From Bryobacteraceae bacterium (GTDB lineage: Bacteria > Acidobacteriota > Terriglobia > Bryobacterales > Bryobacteraceae), in contig JAIEMJ010000024.1 of NCBI GenBank assembly GCA_019752335.1, positions 124,001-188,000 on the forward strand: DNA of 64,000 nucleotides. The letters run 5' to 3'. Each line of letters starts with the position of its first letter. Within the stretch, counting starts at the first letter, position 1. The notes beneath the pieces were generated by a model that made no database searches, had not been told where the DNA came from, and saw nothing but the letters and a program-made list of their open reading frames with translations. This document shows, in pieces, positions 30,503 through 38,584 of the stretch. The translations under genes and the position numbers were made by a program.

Positions 30503-30663
30503 TCATGACAATTTGCTTGCATCGGCGCGGTGTGTACCGTATCATCATGGTCGTAATCGCCCTTTGCCGCGTAGCGCGTGAGTGCTGCGCGAGTGGCGAG
30601 AGAGCGCACTGATGTGACGCCTCGACGATGTTCAATAACGGGAATTAGTAAAGGAGAATTAGT

Positions 30664-31011
30664 ATGGCTGACAAGATGACTCAGACCCAGCTTGTCGCGA
30701 AACTCGCGGAGGGGGCCGAAATCACCAAGAAGCAGGCCAAGGCTGTCATGGACGGCTTGACCACGATCGCGGTGAGCGAAACGAAGAAGAACGGCGTGTT
30801 TATCATTCCGGGAATCGGCCGCCTGGTCCGCCAGGAACGCAAGGCTCGCATGGGCCGCAATCCGGCCACCGGCGCGGCAATAAAGATTCCGGCCAAGAAG
30901 GTCGTGAAGTTCCGCATCGCGAAAGCGGTGAAGGACGCGATCGTACCGCCGAAGGTAGTCGCGGCGAAGGCCCCGGCGCCCGCCAAGAAGGCTGCCGCTA
31001 AGAAGAAGTAG
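30664..31011 (+). CDS. HU/IHF family DNA-binding protein with Lys/Ala-rich tail
   Basis: Nucleoid protein of 115 aa. The DNABII fold is clear: an N-terminal helical dimer part (MTQTQLVAKLAEGAEITKKQ), then the beta arm with IPGIGRLVRQERKARMGRNPATG, where the RNP tip intercalates DNA. The last 20 residues are Ala/Lys/Pro-rich (APAPAKKAAAKKK), a histone-H1-like tail seen in several HU variants. AAAGGAG stands before the ATG. A terminator follows at 31033. It is probably an abundant, monocistronic protein. Confidence 0.92.
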   Translation: MADKMTQTQLVAKLAEGAEITKKQAKAVMDGLTTIAVSETKKNGVFIIPGIGRLVRQERKARMGRNPATGAAIKIPAKKVVKFRIAKAVKDAIVPPKVVAAKAPAPAKKAAAKKK

Positions 31012-31032
31012 TTGGGGTCTTCGGACGCAACG

Positions 31033-31060
31033 AAAAAGCCCCGCGAAAGCGGGGCTTTTT
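31033..31060 (+). terminator. Rho-independent terminator after the HU gene
   Basis: GCCCCGC and GCGGGGC pair around GAAA, with five A before and five T after, a textbook intrinsic terminator 21 bases after the stop at 31011. The A/T symmetry means it could also act for the opposite strand. Confidence 0.93.
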
Positions 31061-31133
31061 CTGTTTTCGTGTACCCGGTTGGCCAATACCGCGGACCCAA
31101 CCGTAAGTAGATAAGTCGCCAGGAAGGGCCGTT

Positions 31134-31307
31134 TTAGGCTTCCTTCTTCTCTTCCGGCTTGGGCTCGTCCTCAGTCTTCAAAGCCTTCTTAAAGTTCTTG
31201 ATCCCCTCGCCCAAGCCTTTCGCCAGGTCGGGGAGCTTCTTACTGCCAAACAGGAAGACAGCGATCACCAAAATCACCAATAATTCCTGAACGCCGAATG
31301 GACCCAT
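31134..31307 (-). CDS. tatA: Sec-independent translocase protein TatA/E
   Basis: A 57-aa protein: one TM helix ([13 protein letters not shown], residues about 9-21), the [23 protein letters not shown] amphipathic helix and an acidic/basic tail. These match TatA. The start at 31307 gives [12 protein letters not shown]; the open frame upstream reads antisense to the next gene and is not coding. Its neighbour on the other strand begins with a twin-arginine signal, and other proteins in the window carry such signals. Confidence 0.93.
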   Translation of the reverse strand: MGPFGVQELLVILVIAVFLFGSKKLPDLAKGLGEGIKNFKKALKTEDEPKPEEKKEA

Positions 31308-31349
31308 AAAATCGCCTCCTAAAGGACAACTTGAGTGTACCATTGGGCG

Positions 31350-32393
31350 ATGGACCGTCGTAGATTTCTGGCCACTACGCCGCTGATTGTCACTACCGCG
31401 AAAGGGCAGGCGCCGTTGCCGCGCATGGGCTCCGGTGAGCATCTCTACGAAGCCACGCACGACTTTTTGCGGCCCCCGCCAGCAATGAAGTTCGGCAATA
31501 CGCATGGCATCGTGGTGACAGCGGACGGCCGAATCGTGCTGTGCCACACGGTCCATAAGACGAGCGAGTCGCCGGACGCCGTCGCCATCTTCGACCCCAG
31601 CGGCGCGTTCATCGAAAGCTGGGGCGCGGACCTGCGCGGCGGCGCGCACGGCCTGGTGCTGCGGCGCGAGGGCTCGACCGAGTTTCTCTACCACTGCGAC
31701 AACGTGAAGGGCTTCGTCCGCAAAACGACCCTGAAGGGCGAGGTGTTGTGGATTCTGCACGCGCCGCTCGAAAGCGGACTCTACGCCAAAGCCAATGAAT
31801 ACCGGCCTTCGACGCTGGCCTTCGCGCCCAACGGCGACTTCTACATCGCCGACGGCTACGGCAAATTCTACATCCACCACTACGACGCCAAGGGCCGCTA
31901 CGTGCGCAGTTTCGGCGGCTCGCGCGCCGAGATGGACCGGCTCAAGGGCCGCGAAACTGGCCCCGGCACGACGATCTGGCCCCATGCCATCGCCGTCGAT
32001 ACGCGCGGCCCGCGTCCGCTGCTGATGGTGGGCGAGCGCGGCGACAACGCGCGCGTGCAGTACTTCAGCCTGGACGGGAAGCCGTTGCACGTGGTGAAGG
32101 AGGGGGTCCGCTGGCCGTCGACGTTCGATTTCCGGCAGGGGCTGCTGCTGATGCCGGACCTGAAGGCCGTCGTGACGCTCTTCGACGCGAATAACCGTCC
32201 GCTGGTGCAGTTGGGTGATGGACGGCAGGCGGACGGGAAGACGTATGAGGGGTTGCGCGCGCAGGATCGCGCGGCGTTCACGCCCGGGAAGTTCGTCGCG
32301 CCACACGCGGCGTGTTTCGACGCGGAGGGCAATATTCTGGTGGCGGAGTGGGTCGAGGTCGGGCGGGTGACGCGCTTGCGGAAAGTGGGCTAA
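31350..32393 (+). CDS. Tat-exported beta-propeller (NHL/6-bladed) protein
   Basis: 347 aa from the ATG at 31350, which gives the twin-arginine leader [11 protein letters not shown]. The body has repeated blade motifs such as [34 protein letters not shown] and [14 protein letters not shown], the pattern of NHL or 6-bladed propellers like peptidyl-glycine lyase. No catalytic residue set is obvious, so it may bind or hydrolyse a peptide or sugar. It diverges from tatA, sharing a 42-base promoter region. Confidence 0.78.
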   Translation: MDRRRFLATTPLIVTTAKGQAPLPRMGSGEHLYEATHDFLRPPPAMKFGNTHGIVVTADGRIVLCHTVHKTSESPDAVAIFDPSGAFIESWGADLRGGAHGLVLRREGSTEFLYHCDNVKGFVRKTTLKGEVLWILHAPLESGLYAKANEYRPSTLAFAPNGDFYIADGYGKFYIHHYDAKGRYVRSFGGSRAEMDRLKGRETGPGTTIWPHAIAVDTRGPRPLLMVGERGDNARVQYFSLDGKPLHVVKEGVRWPSTFDFRQGLLLMPDLKAVVTLFDANNRPLVQLGDGRQADGKTYEGLRAQDRAAFTPGKFVAPHAACFDAEGNILVAEWVEVGRVTRLRKVG

Positions 32394-32417
32394 GCTCGGG
32401 CGGGTTATGCTGGAAGC

Positions 32418-32951
32418 ATGGCTCCCACGACAGAACTCGTTTCCGTCGCTGAGTACTTGGCTGCCGAGACGAAGCCGGCTCGCGAGTACGAGGACGGCGT
32501 CGTCACGCAGAAACCCATGCCTACCCGGAAACACGGATTGATTCAAGGTTGGTTGGTTGAACTTCTTCGCCGGGAGGCTCCCGAGTGGGAACCTGGTTCA
32601 GAAGTGACCGTGCAAGTCCGCACGGGGAAATTCCTGGTCCCCGATCTGATCGCCCAACGCCGCGACCTCATCCAGGACCCTTACCCCACGGAGCCCGTCG
32701 CGCTCTGTGTCGAGATTCTCTCGCCGTCTGACCGGTTGAGCGATGCGCTGGCGAAGTGCGAGGCATACTTGGCTTGGGGAGTGGCGGATACCTGGATCCT
32801 CGATCCGGACCAGCGTTGCGCCTGGACCTACTCGGCTGGGGATCGCTTGCGCGAAGTCCCTGCTGGCGGCTCCTTGCGGGCGCAGGGTGTTTCGATTCCT
32901 CTGGCGACGGTCTTTCAACCGCTGGATGGAAGCGCCCCCGGCCGGGGGTAA
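32418..32951 (+). CDS. Uma2 family (DUF820) putative endonuclease
   Basis: A 177-aa protein of the Uma2 family, which has a PD-(D/E)XK restriction-like fold. The conserved acidic motif is visible as LVPDLI at about residues 74-79 and [13 protein letters not shown] at about 94-106, then an E-x-Y segment (CEAYLAWGV) and the WILDPD strand. The biological role of Uma2 proteins is unknown; they are often present in many copies in Acidobacteriota, Cyanobacteria and Chloroflexi. Confidence 0.87.
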   Translation: MAPTTELVSVAEYLAAETKPAREYEDGVVTQKPMPTRKHGLIQGWLVELLRREAPEWEPGSEVTVQVRTGKFLVPDLIAQRRDLIQDPYPTEPVALCVEILSPSDRLSDALAKCEAYLAWGVADTWILDPDQRCAWTYSAGDRLREVPAGGSLRAQGVSIPLATVFQPLDGSAPGRG

Positions 32952-33072
32952 ACGAAATAGAAAGGACGCGGGCATCCGGTTTGTTGACCCCACGTCGACG
33001 AATTTGACGCATGTTCAGGTGGAACGCTCGAGTTCGCCTCCGGCATCCTACTTCAATCGACTAAGGGTAGCT

Positions 33073-34002
33073 ATGAGACTTCATACCTTCGACTGGCGCA
33101 CTGGGCGAGTGCTTCTGACTTTCCTGACCACCGTGATGGCTGCATCCGCCGGCACCATCAGCGTCGCTTGCACTCCGACAAATAACGCGATCACGGGCGG
33201 AAATGGGACCGCGAGCTTTACCTGCCCAGGGCTCACCGCGCCGTCCGGCTTTCAGATCGCCTCGGTGAATGTAGGATTCCAAGGCAGCTTCACTTACTCC
33301 GACACGGTCTCGCCTTCCCAAGCTGTTTCCATGACGTTTGACGCCCCGACCCTCGGCTTTCCTCCCAAAACCGTGTCCCTGACCGGGGACAATGTGGCTG
33401 TAGGGTCGACGACCGCGGGATTCGTCTCGACCACCGGCCTGGCTAGCTTTCCCAGCTTTACGGTGGGACTCACTTCGACGGTGACCAGCGGCGTCGTTGA
33501 CGAATCGCTCGGAAACGTGCGAGCCACCTATTGCTATGACGTCACGGCCCCAACTCCCTTGTGTCCCGTGCTGCCGACCAGTGGTAGCAGTGGAAGTTGG
33601 ACTTTCGGCGGCGCCAGCGGCCTTTGGTATGACCCGCCCACCACGTCGAGCTATGACTACGCCGGCACGGCGGGCACCACCTTTACCAGGATTCGTCTGG
33701 TAACCGGATTCGCCGCCGTGAATGTACTCTACGGACCCGGGTTTGGCACGTCGCTGGGTTCGTTCGCGGGCGGTTCGACGGTGGACTTTGTGGCCTTGAC
33801 GGGAAGCGCCCTCTCCGCATTCCGGATCAGTGGAATCAACCCAAGCGTCGATGCGGCGGACCCCAACGCTTACCCGCTACAGATGTTCTTTTCGAGCCCC
33901 AGCGGGACCTTTACGCAAACTGCGGTTCCCGAACCGAGCACGGTTTCGCTCTTTCTTGCCGGAGCGATGGCGGCGAGGTGGTTGAAGGCCAAGCGGATTT
34001 GA
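33073..34002 (+). CDS. PEP-CTERM sorting domain protein
   Basis: Exported 309-aa protein. The chosen ATG at 33073 gives a signal peptide (VLLTFLTTVMAASAG). The body is Ser/Thr/Gly-rich, beta-type, with Cys pairs (SVACTP, ASFTCPG, and CYDVTAPTPLCP). The end has VPEPSTVSLFLAGAMAARWLKAKRI: the PEP motif, a hydrophobic helix and a basic tail, recognised by an exosortase encoded elsewhere. A surface or exopolysaccharide-matrix function is likely. Confidence 0.85.
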   Translation: MRLHTFDWRTGRVLLTFLTTVMAASAGTISVACTPTNNAITGGNGTASFTCPGLTAPSGFQIASVNVGFQGSFTYSDTVSPSQAVSMTFDAPTLGFPPKTVSLTGDNVAVGSTTAGFVSTTGLASFPSFTVGLTSTVTSGVVDESLGNVRATYCYDVTAPTPLCPVLPTSGSSGSWTFGGASGLWYDPPTTSSYDYAGTAGTTFTRIRLVTGFAAVNVLYGPGFGTSLGSFAGGSTVDFVALTGSALSAFRISGINPSVDAADPNAYPLQMFFSSPSGTFTQTAVPEPSTVSLFLAGAMAARWLKAKRI

Positions 34003-34100
34003 AAAGGTTAGTTGTCACCATCGGCTAACCGGCGAAAGCGATCACCTGGATCCTAGCGGCGTGCTGAGCACGGTCAGGTTGCTATCCTGGAGGCCGAAGC

Positions 34101-35507
34101 ATGCTGCGCGTTCGTTTTGCCCCCTCACCCACCGGCTACCTGCATATTGGCAGCGCCCGGACCTTTATCTTCAACTGGCTCTATGCCCGGCGGCACGGGG
34201 GGACCGTGGTACTCCGGCTCGACGACACCGACGTCGAGCGCAACACGCAAGCCTCGGTCGATTCGATTTTCGACGGCTTGAACTGGCTGAACCTGGGCTG
34301 GGACGAGTTCTACCGCCAAAGCGACCGCCTGGCCTTGCACCGTGCGGCCGCGGAGACGATTCTGCGGAAGGGGCTCGCTTATCGCGACTTTACCGAGGCG
34401 CGGGCGGCCGAGGAGTCCGACGTTACCAGTGGCTGGCTTTTTAACCCCGGCATGCGTGAGTTGACCCCCGAGGAGAGTGACCGCCGTGCCCAGGACGGCG
34501 AACCCTTTGTGCTGCGGTACCGCGTGCCGCGAGGCGAGAAGCATGTCGTGGCGTTTGCCGATGGCGTCTTCGGAAAGCAGACCAAGCTTGCGCAGGACAT
34601 CGAGGACTTTGCCCTGCTCCGCTCGAACGGCATGCCGACGTATCATCTGGCCTCCTGCGCTGATGACGTCGATCTGAAGATCACGCAGATCATCCGCGGG
34701 CAGGATCACCTCACGAACACCTTCAAGCACGTGCTCATTTTCGAAGCGTTGGGCGGCGACATGCCCAAATTCGCCCACTTGCCGCTGCTGATCGCGCCCG
34801 ACGGCGCGAAGCTTTCGAAGCGTAAACACGGGCCCGTGGTGAGCGTGACGACCTATCGCGACGCCGGCTTCCTGCCGCATAGCTATGTGAATTTCCTCTG
34901 CCTGCTGGGCTGGTCGCCGAAGAATGACCGCGAGCAGATGTCGCGCCAGGAACTGATCGACGCGTTTGGCTTTGAAGGGATCAACCGTTCGAACGCCGTG
35001 GTGAACTTCTCGGAGGAGTCGCCCATCGATCCGAAGGCGCAGTGGCTGAATGGCCAGCATTTGCGCACGATGCCGCTCGACGAGTTGCTGCCTTTGGTGG
35101 CGCCGTCGTTGCCGCCGCAGGAGGATGCGGAGCGATTTCGCTTCACCGTCGACGCCGTGCGGCAGCGCTTCACCTCCTTGCACGACTTCGCCACGCGCGG
35201 ACGCGGCTACTTCTTCGCGGACTTCGAGATTGACCCCAGCGCGCTCGACAAGCTGAATCAACCGCAAGCCCGCGTGTTGCTGGCGCAGTTGGGTGAACGG
35301 CTGGAGCAGATTCCGGAGTTCTCCGAAGCGATCTGCGAGGCGGAACTGCGCAAGCTGGCGGAAGAGCGCGGCGTGAAGCCGGGGCTGTTGATCAACGCGA
35401 GCCGCGTGGCGCTGACGGGCCAGGCGGTGGGTCCTTCGGCCTTCGTCGTCTTCAGTTGTGTGGGACGCGAGCGAGTGATTGAACGCTTGAAAAGGGTACG
35501 GGCATGA
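34101..35507 (+). CDS. gltX: Glutamyl-tRNA synthetase
   Basis: Class I synthetase charging tRNA-Glu (and perhaps tRNA-Gln). The HIGH motif is HIGS at residues 15-18 in APSPTGYLHIGSARTF, the KMSKS motif is KLSKR at about residues 236-240, and the DRFDDTD-like LRLDDTD element is present. At 468 aa it is full length. GGAGG precedes the ATG. The last four bases overlap the next gene (ATGA). Confidence 0.96.
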   Translation: MLRVRFAPSPTGYLHIGSARTFIFNWLYARRHGGTVVLRLDDTDVERNTQASVDSIFDGLNWLNLGWDEFYRQSDRLALHRAAAETILRKGLAYRDFTEARAAEESDVTSGWLFNPGMRELTPEESDRRAQDGEPFVLRYRVPRGEKHVVAFADGVFGKQTKLAQDIEDFALLRSNGMPTYHLASCADDVDLKITQIIRGQDHLTNTFKHVLIFEALGGDMPKFAHLPLLIAPDGAKLSKRKHGPVVSVTTYRDAGFLPHSYVNFLCLLGWSPKNDREQMSRQELIDAFGFEGINRSNAVVNFSEESPIDPKAQWLNGQHLRTMPLDELLPLVAPSLPPQEDAERFRFTVDAVRQRFTSLHDFATRGRGYFFADFEIDPSALDKLNQPQARVLLAQLGERLEQIPEFSEAICEAELRKLAEERGVKPGLLINASRVALTGQAVGPSAFVVFSCVGRERVIERLKRVRA

Positions 35508-36997
35508 TGATTTTAGGCATTGGCGGCCTCACGAATGACGCCGCTTGCGCGATTCTGCGCGACGGCGAACTGGTGGGCGCGCTCGAAGAAGACAAATTGC
35601 GGCATGGTCCGCCGGGGCAGTTGCCGGAAGCGGCCATGGCGGGCTGTTTGCAGTTGGCCGGCGCGACGCCGCAGGACATTGGCTGGATCGCGATCGCCAA
35701 GCCCTTCGACACGCAGTTTCACGTCGAACTGCGGAGCCGTTTTCCGCGCGCGCGGATCGCGCTGGTGGAGCACCATCGCGCACACGCCGCCTCGGCCTTC
35801 TATCTGTCGGGCCACAGCGCGGCCACCGTTCTCACGCTGGACCGCAAGGGCGACTCCCGCTGCGGCGCCCGTTGGAGCGGCCAAGGCACCACGCTGACGC
35901 TCCAGGAAGAGGCCATCTTTCCTGACTCGCTTGGCGAACTCTACAGCCGCGTGACGCGCATGCTGGGCTTCACGCCTAATGCGGACGAGCATAAAGTGCA
36001 GTGGATGTCGGCGGCGGGGCAGCCTCGCTACCGGGAGCTGTTCGCGAGCATGATTGAGTCGAGTGAGGGCACCTGGGCGCGCCTGGATCTCTCTCGTCTG
36101 GAGCAAGTGGCGCTGACGAATCCGCAGGACGTGGCCGCGTCGCTGCAGCGCGCCGTGGAGGACGCGGTGTTGCGCATGGCGGGCCACGGCGAAAACCTAT
36201 GCCTCGCCGGCGGACTCTTCCAAAACGCGATGCTCGTCGCGGCGCTCGAGCGTTCCGGCCATTGGCGCCGGGTCTTCGTGCAGCCGGCCGCGGGCAACGC
36301 CGGCACCGCGCTGGGCGCGGCCGCGCACGCCTGGCACGAAGTTTTGCATGAGACGCGCCCGATTCCCTTTCCCACGCTGGCCCTCGGGCCGAGCTACACG
36401 GCGGAAGAGATCAAGCAGGTGGTGGAGAATTGCAAGCTCGGCTTCCGGCTGCTGGGCACCACGAACGAGATGGTCTCGACGGTGGTGGGGCAGTTGGCGG
36501 AGAACAAGATCGTGGCCTGGATGCAGGGCCGCATGGAGTTTGGTCCGCGCGCGCTGGGCTACCGCAGCATTCTGGCTTCGCCGACGGATCCCTACGCCAG
36601 CGAGAACTTGAATCAGTACATCAAGCACCGCGAGGCGTTCCGCAAGTTCGCCGCGTCGGTGCCGGTGGAGTTGGCGGGCGAGTACTTTGAGGCGGGCGAG
36701 AACGCGGGCCACCTGGCCACGATGAGCCGGGTGAAGCCGGCGTACCGCGAGCAGTTCCGCGGCGCGCTGCTGGGCGAGGACGGCATTCGCCTGCACACGG
36801 TGAGCGCGTCGGAGAATCCGCTGTATCACCGGCTCCTGCTCGAAGCGGGGCGCGGCCTGGGCCTGCCGGTGCTCTACAACACGTCGTTTAACCTGTTCGG
36901 CGACCCCATCGTCTGCGGACCACGGGATGCGGTCCGCAGCTTCTATTCCAGCGGGATCGACGCGCTGGCGGTAGGAAATTTTCTGCTGGAGAAGTAA
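35504..36997 (+). CDS. Carbamoyltransferase (NodU/CmcH/TobZ family), short form
   Basis: A 497-aa protein. The N-terminal part has the actin/Kae1-like fold with GIGGLTNDAACAILRDGEL and the EHHRAHAASAF metal/ATP motif, then LCLAGGLFQNA. The C-terminal YrdC-like half contains GRMEFGPRALGYRSILASP and the catalytic LLYNTSFN region. Family members (NodU, CmcH) usually have about 560-600 residues. The shorter form lacks part of the N-terminal domain insert. It makes a carbamoyl-ester from carbamoyl phosphate on an unknown acceptor. It is translationally coupled to gltX, an unusual pairing. Confidence 0.87.
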   Translation: MMILGIGGLTNDAACAILRDGELVGALEEDKLRHGPPGQLPEAAMAGCLQLAGATPQDIGWIAIAKPFDTQFHVELRSRFPRARIALVEHHRAHAASAFYLSGHSAATVLTLDRKGDSRCGARWSGQGTTLTLQEEAIFPDSLGELYSRVTRMLGFTPNADEHKVQWMSAAGQPRYRELFASMIESSEGTWARLDLSRLEQVALTNPQDVAASLQRAVEDAVLRMAGHGENLCLAGGLFQNAMLVAALERSGHWRRVFVQPAAGNAGTALGAAAHAWHEVLHETRPIPFPTLALGPSYTAEEIKQVVENCKLGFRLLGTTNEMVSTVVGQLAENKIVAWMQGRMEFGPRALGYRSILASPTDPYASENLNQYIKHREAFRKFAASVPVELAGEYFEAGENAGHLATMSRVKPAYREQFRGALLGEDGIRLHTVSASENPLYHRLLLEAGRGLGLPVLYNTSFNLFGDPIVCGPRDAVRSFYSSGIDALAVGNFLLEK

Positions 36998-37034
36998 GAC
37001 GGACCCCGTGATCCGGAGTGAGTTGCCTAAACAG

Positions 37035-37055
37035 CCCACCGCGTGAAGCGGTGGG
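37035..37055. repeat. REP-like hairpin, family 2, copy 2, next to decayed transposase
   Basis: CCCACCGC (37035-37042) pairs with GCGGTGGG (37048-37055) over a five-base loop. It belongs to the same family as 4663-4682 and 61102-61121. The decayed HUH transposase gene starts five bases after it, as REP-associated tyrosine transposases usually sit beside their REPs. Confidence 0.78.
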
Positions 37056-37060
37056 GCAAC

Positions 37061-37465
37061 ATGACGTTCAATCTTACATTAACCACGTACGGTACCCGCC
37101 TCCCTGGCGACGGGCGAGGCAATTCGGATCGTCGCGGGGCGCGCATCGAAGTGAGTCCCGCCTTCGAGACCTTCGCCCGGCAGCGATTCTGGAAGTCTGC
37201 GGTCATCGCGGCTGGCACTTGGTGGCTCTGCATGTCCGACCGGAGCACGTGCATGGCTTGGTGAAGGCCGGGGATGCCACCGCGGGCCGGGTGATGGGCG
37301 ATTGGAAGCGCTACTGCAGCCGCGCACTGCGGCTCCACTGGCCCCATCGCCAACAATTCTGGACAGGCGGCGGCTCCACCCGGAGAGTGAAGGGATCCGG
37401 GCTGAATCGCATCGTTGGCCGCATTCTCGACGAACAAGGTACTCGAGACGTACGACGAGAGAGCA
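37061..37465 (+). pseudogene. Decayed HUH (Y1, IS200-like / REP-associated) transposase
   Basis: Reading from the ATG at 37061 gives MTFNLTLTTYGTRLPGDGRG, the normal opening of REP-associated and IS200-like transposases (xxITFxTYGTxLPGD). A frameshift in about 37110-37190 moves the remaining homology to the next frame: ILEVCGHRGWHLVALHVRPEHVHGLV carries the HUH motif (HVH at about 37245), then DWKRYCSRALR and FWTGGGSTRRV. The catalytic Tyr region after this is no longer readable. The gene is therefore non-functional. Confidence 0.78.
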
Positions 37466-37639
37466 GAGCCGCCCCGCTCACGTTAACCCATCGCTCCGGT
37501 CTCGGGGTGTTTGATTTCCGAGCGCACTATTGCGGTGGGCCTCGCTTCGAAGCTGATCTGGTAGCCCTTCGTCCCGAGGAATCGACACTTCGTCGGAAGA
37601 TCCCCCACGTCCGCCGGATGGCGTGCGACACTCGCAAGT

Positions 37640-38566
37640 ATGGCCACCCCGGTAATCTCAGTGAAGGGTCTCGAGAAATCGTACGGCACGTTTCAAGCCG
37701 TACGCGGAATCGACTTTGAAGTCTACCCCGGCGAGGTCTTCGGCCTGCTGGGCCCGAATGGAGCCGGCAAGACGAGTACGGTGGAGATCCTGGAAGGGCT
37801 CCGTCCGCGCTCCGCGGGCGACGTGACGGTGCTGGGTCTCGATCCTGCCGCCGACACTGACTCCTTGAAGGACCGTATCGGCGTGTGCCTGCAGCAAACG
37901 AACCTGCCCGACAAGATGATGGTGATCGAAGCGCTGGAGCTTTTCGCGTCGTTCTACACGAAGACGACGGACCCTCTGGCGATCCTGAAGCGGCTGCAAC
38001 TGGAAGACAAGGCCAAGAGTTTCTACAGCACGCTCTCCGGTGGACAGAAGCAGCGTTTGGCCATCGCGCTGGCGCTGGTGAATGATCCTTCCGTGATCTT
38101 CTTCGACGAGCCCACCACCGGGCTGGATCCGCAGGTGCGGCTCGAAATTCACGCGCTGATTCAGCAACTGCGCGGTGACCAACGCGCGATCATCCTCACC
38201 ACCCATTACATTGAGGAAGCCGAGCGGCTTTGTGATCGGGTGGCCATTGTGGACGAAGGGCGCATTGTCGCCCACGGCACGCCGCGGGAGATTCAAGCGC
38301 GCACTTTAGGCCTTTCCAAGATCGAAGTGGTGACGGCGGAACCCCTGCCGACGCTGCCGGAAGCGGCGGCTTTCTCGGCGGAGAAGCTTGTCGCCGGGGC
38401 CGACGGGAAGTCGCTGACGGTGCTGGCGTCGCGGCCCGCCCCGGCCTTGGTCGAGCTGGTGAAGTGGATTGATATCCAAGGCGTGGAACTGGTCGATGTG
38501 CAACTGAAGCGGCCGACGCTCGAAGATGCGTTTATTGAACTAACCGGAAAGAGCCTGCGCGACTAA
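37640..38566 (+). CDS. ABC transporter ATP-binding protein
   Basis: A 308-aa ATPase of the ABC-2 export type. Walker A GPNGAGKT is at residues 38-45, the signature LSGGQKQ at 132-138, Walker B VIFFDEP at 152-158, then the H-loop TTHYIEEAE. A C-terminal extension of about 90 residues follows, as in ABC-2 ATPases with DrrA-like tails. It is followed by its probable permease, fused to an amidohydrolase. Confidence 0.93.
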   Translation: MATPVISVKGLEKSYGTFQAVRGIDFEVYPGEVFGLLGPNGAGKTSTVEILEGLRPRSAGDVTVLGLDPAADTDSLKDRIGVCLQQTNLPDKMMVIEALELFASFYTKTTDPLAILKRLQLEDKAKSFYSTLSGGQKQRLAIALALVNDPSVIFFDEPTTGLDPQVRLEIHALIQQLRGDQRAIILTTHYIEEAERLCDRVAIVDEGRIVAHGTPREIQARTLGLSKIEVVTAEPLPTLPEAAAFSAEKLVAGADGKSLTVLASRPAPALVELVKWIDIQGVELVDVQLKRPTLEDAFIELTGKSLRD

Positions 38567-38584
38567 CGCAAGGAGAGATTCAGC

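Noticed and set aside
31308-32546. Long minus-strand open frame continuous with tatA
   Set aside because: It is antisense to the beta-propeller gene and has no family sequence; the TatA protein begins at 31307.
32743-33073. Upstream extension of the PEP-CTERM gene frame
   Set aside because: That stretch is the Uma2 gene in another frame; the start at 33073 gives a signal peptide.
37466-37639. Open frame after the decayed transposase up to the ABC ATPase gene
   Set aside because: It has no recognisable protein features and is probably degenerate DNA.
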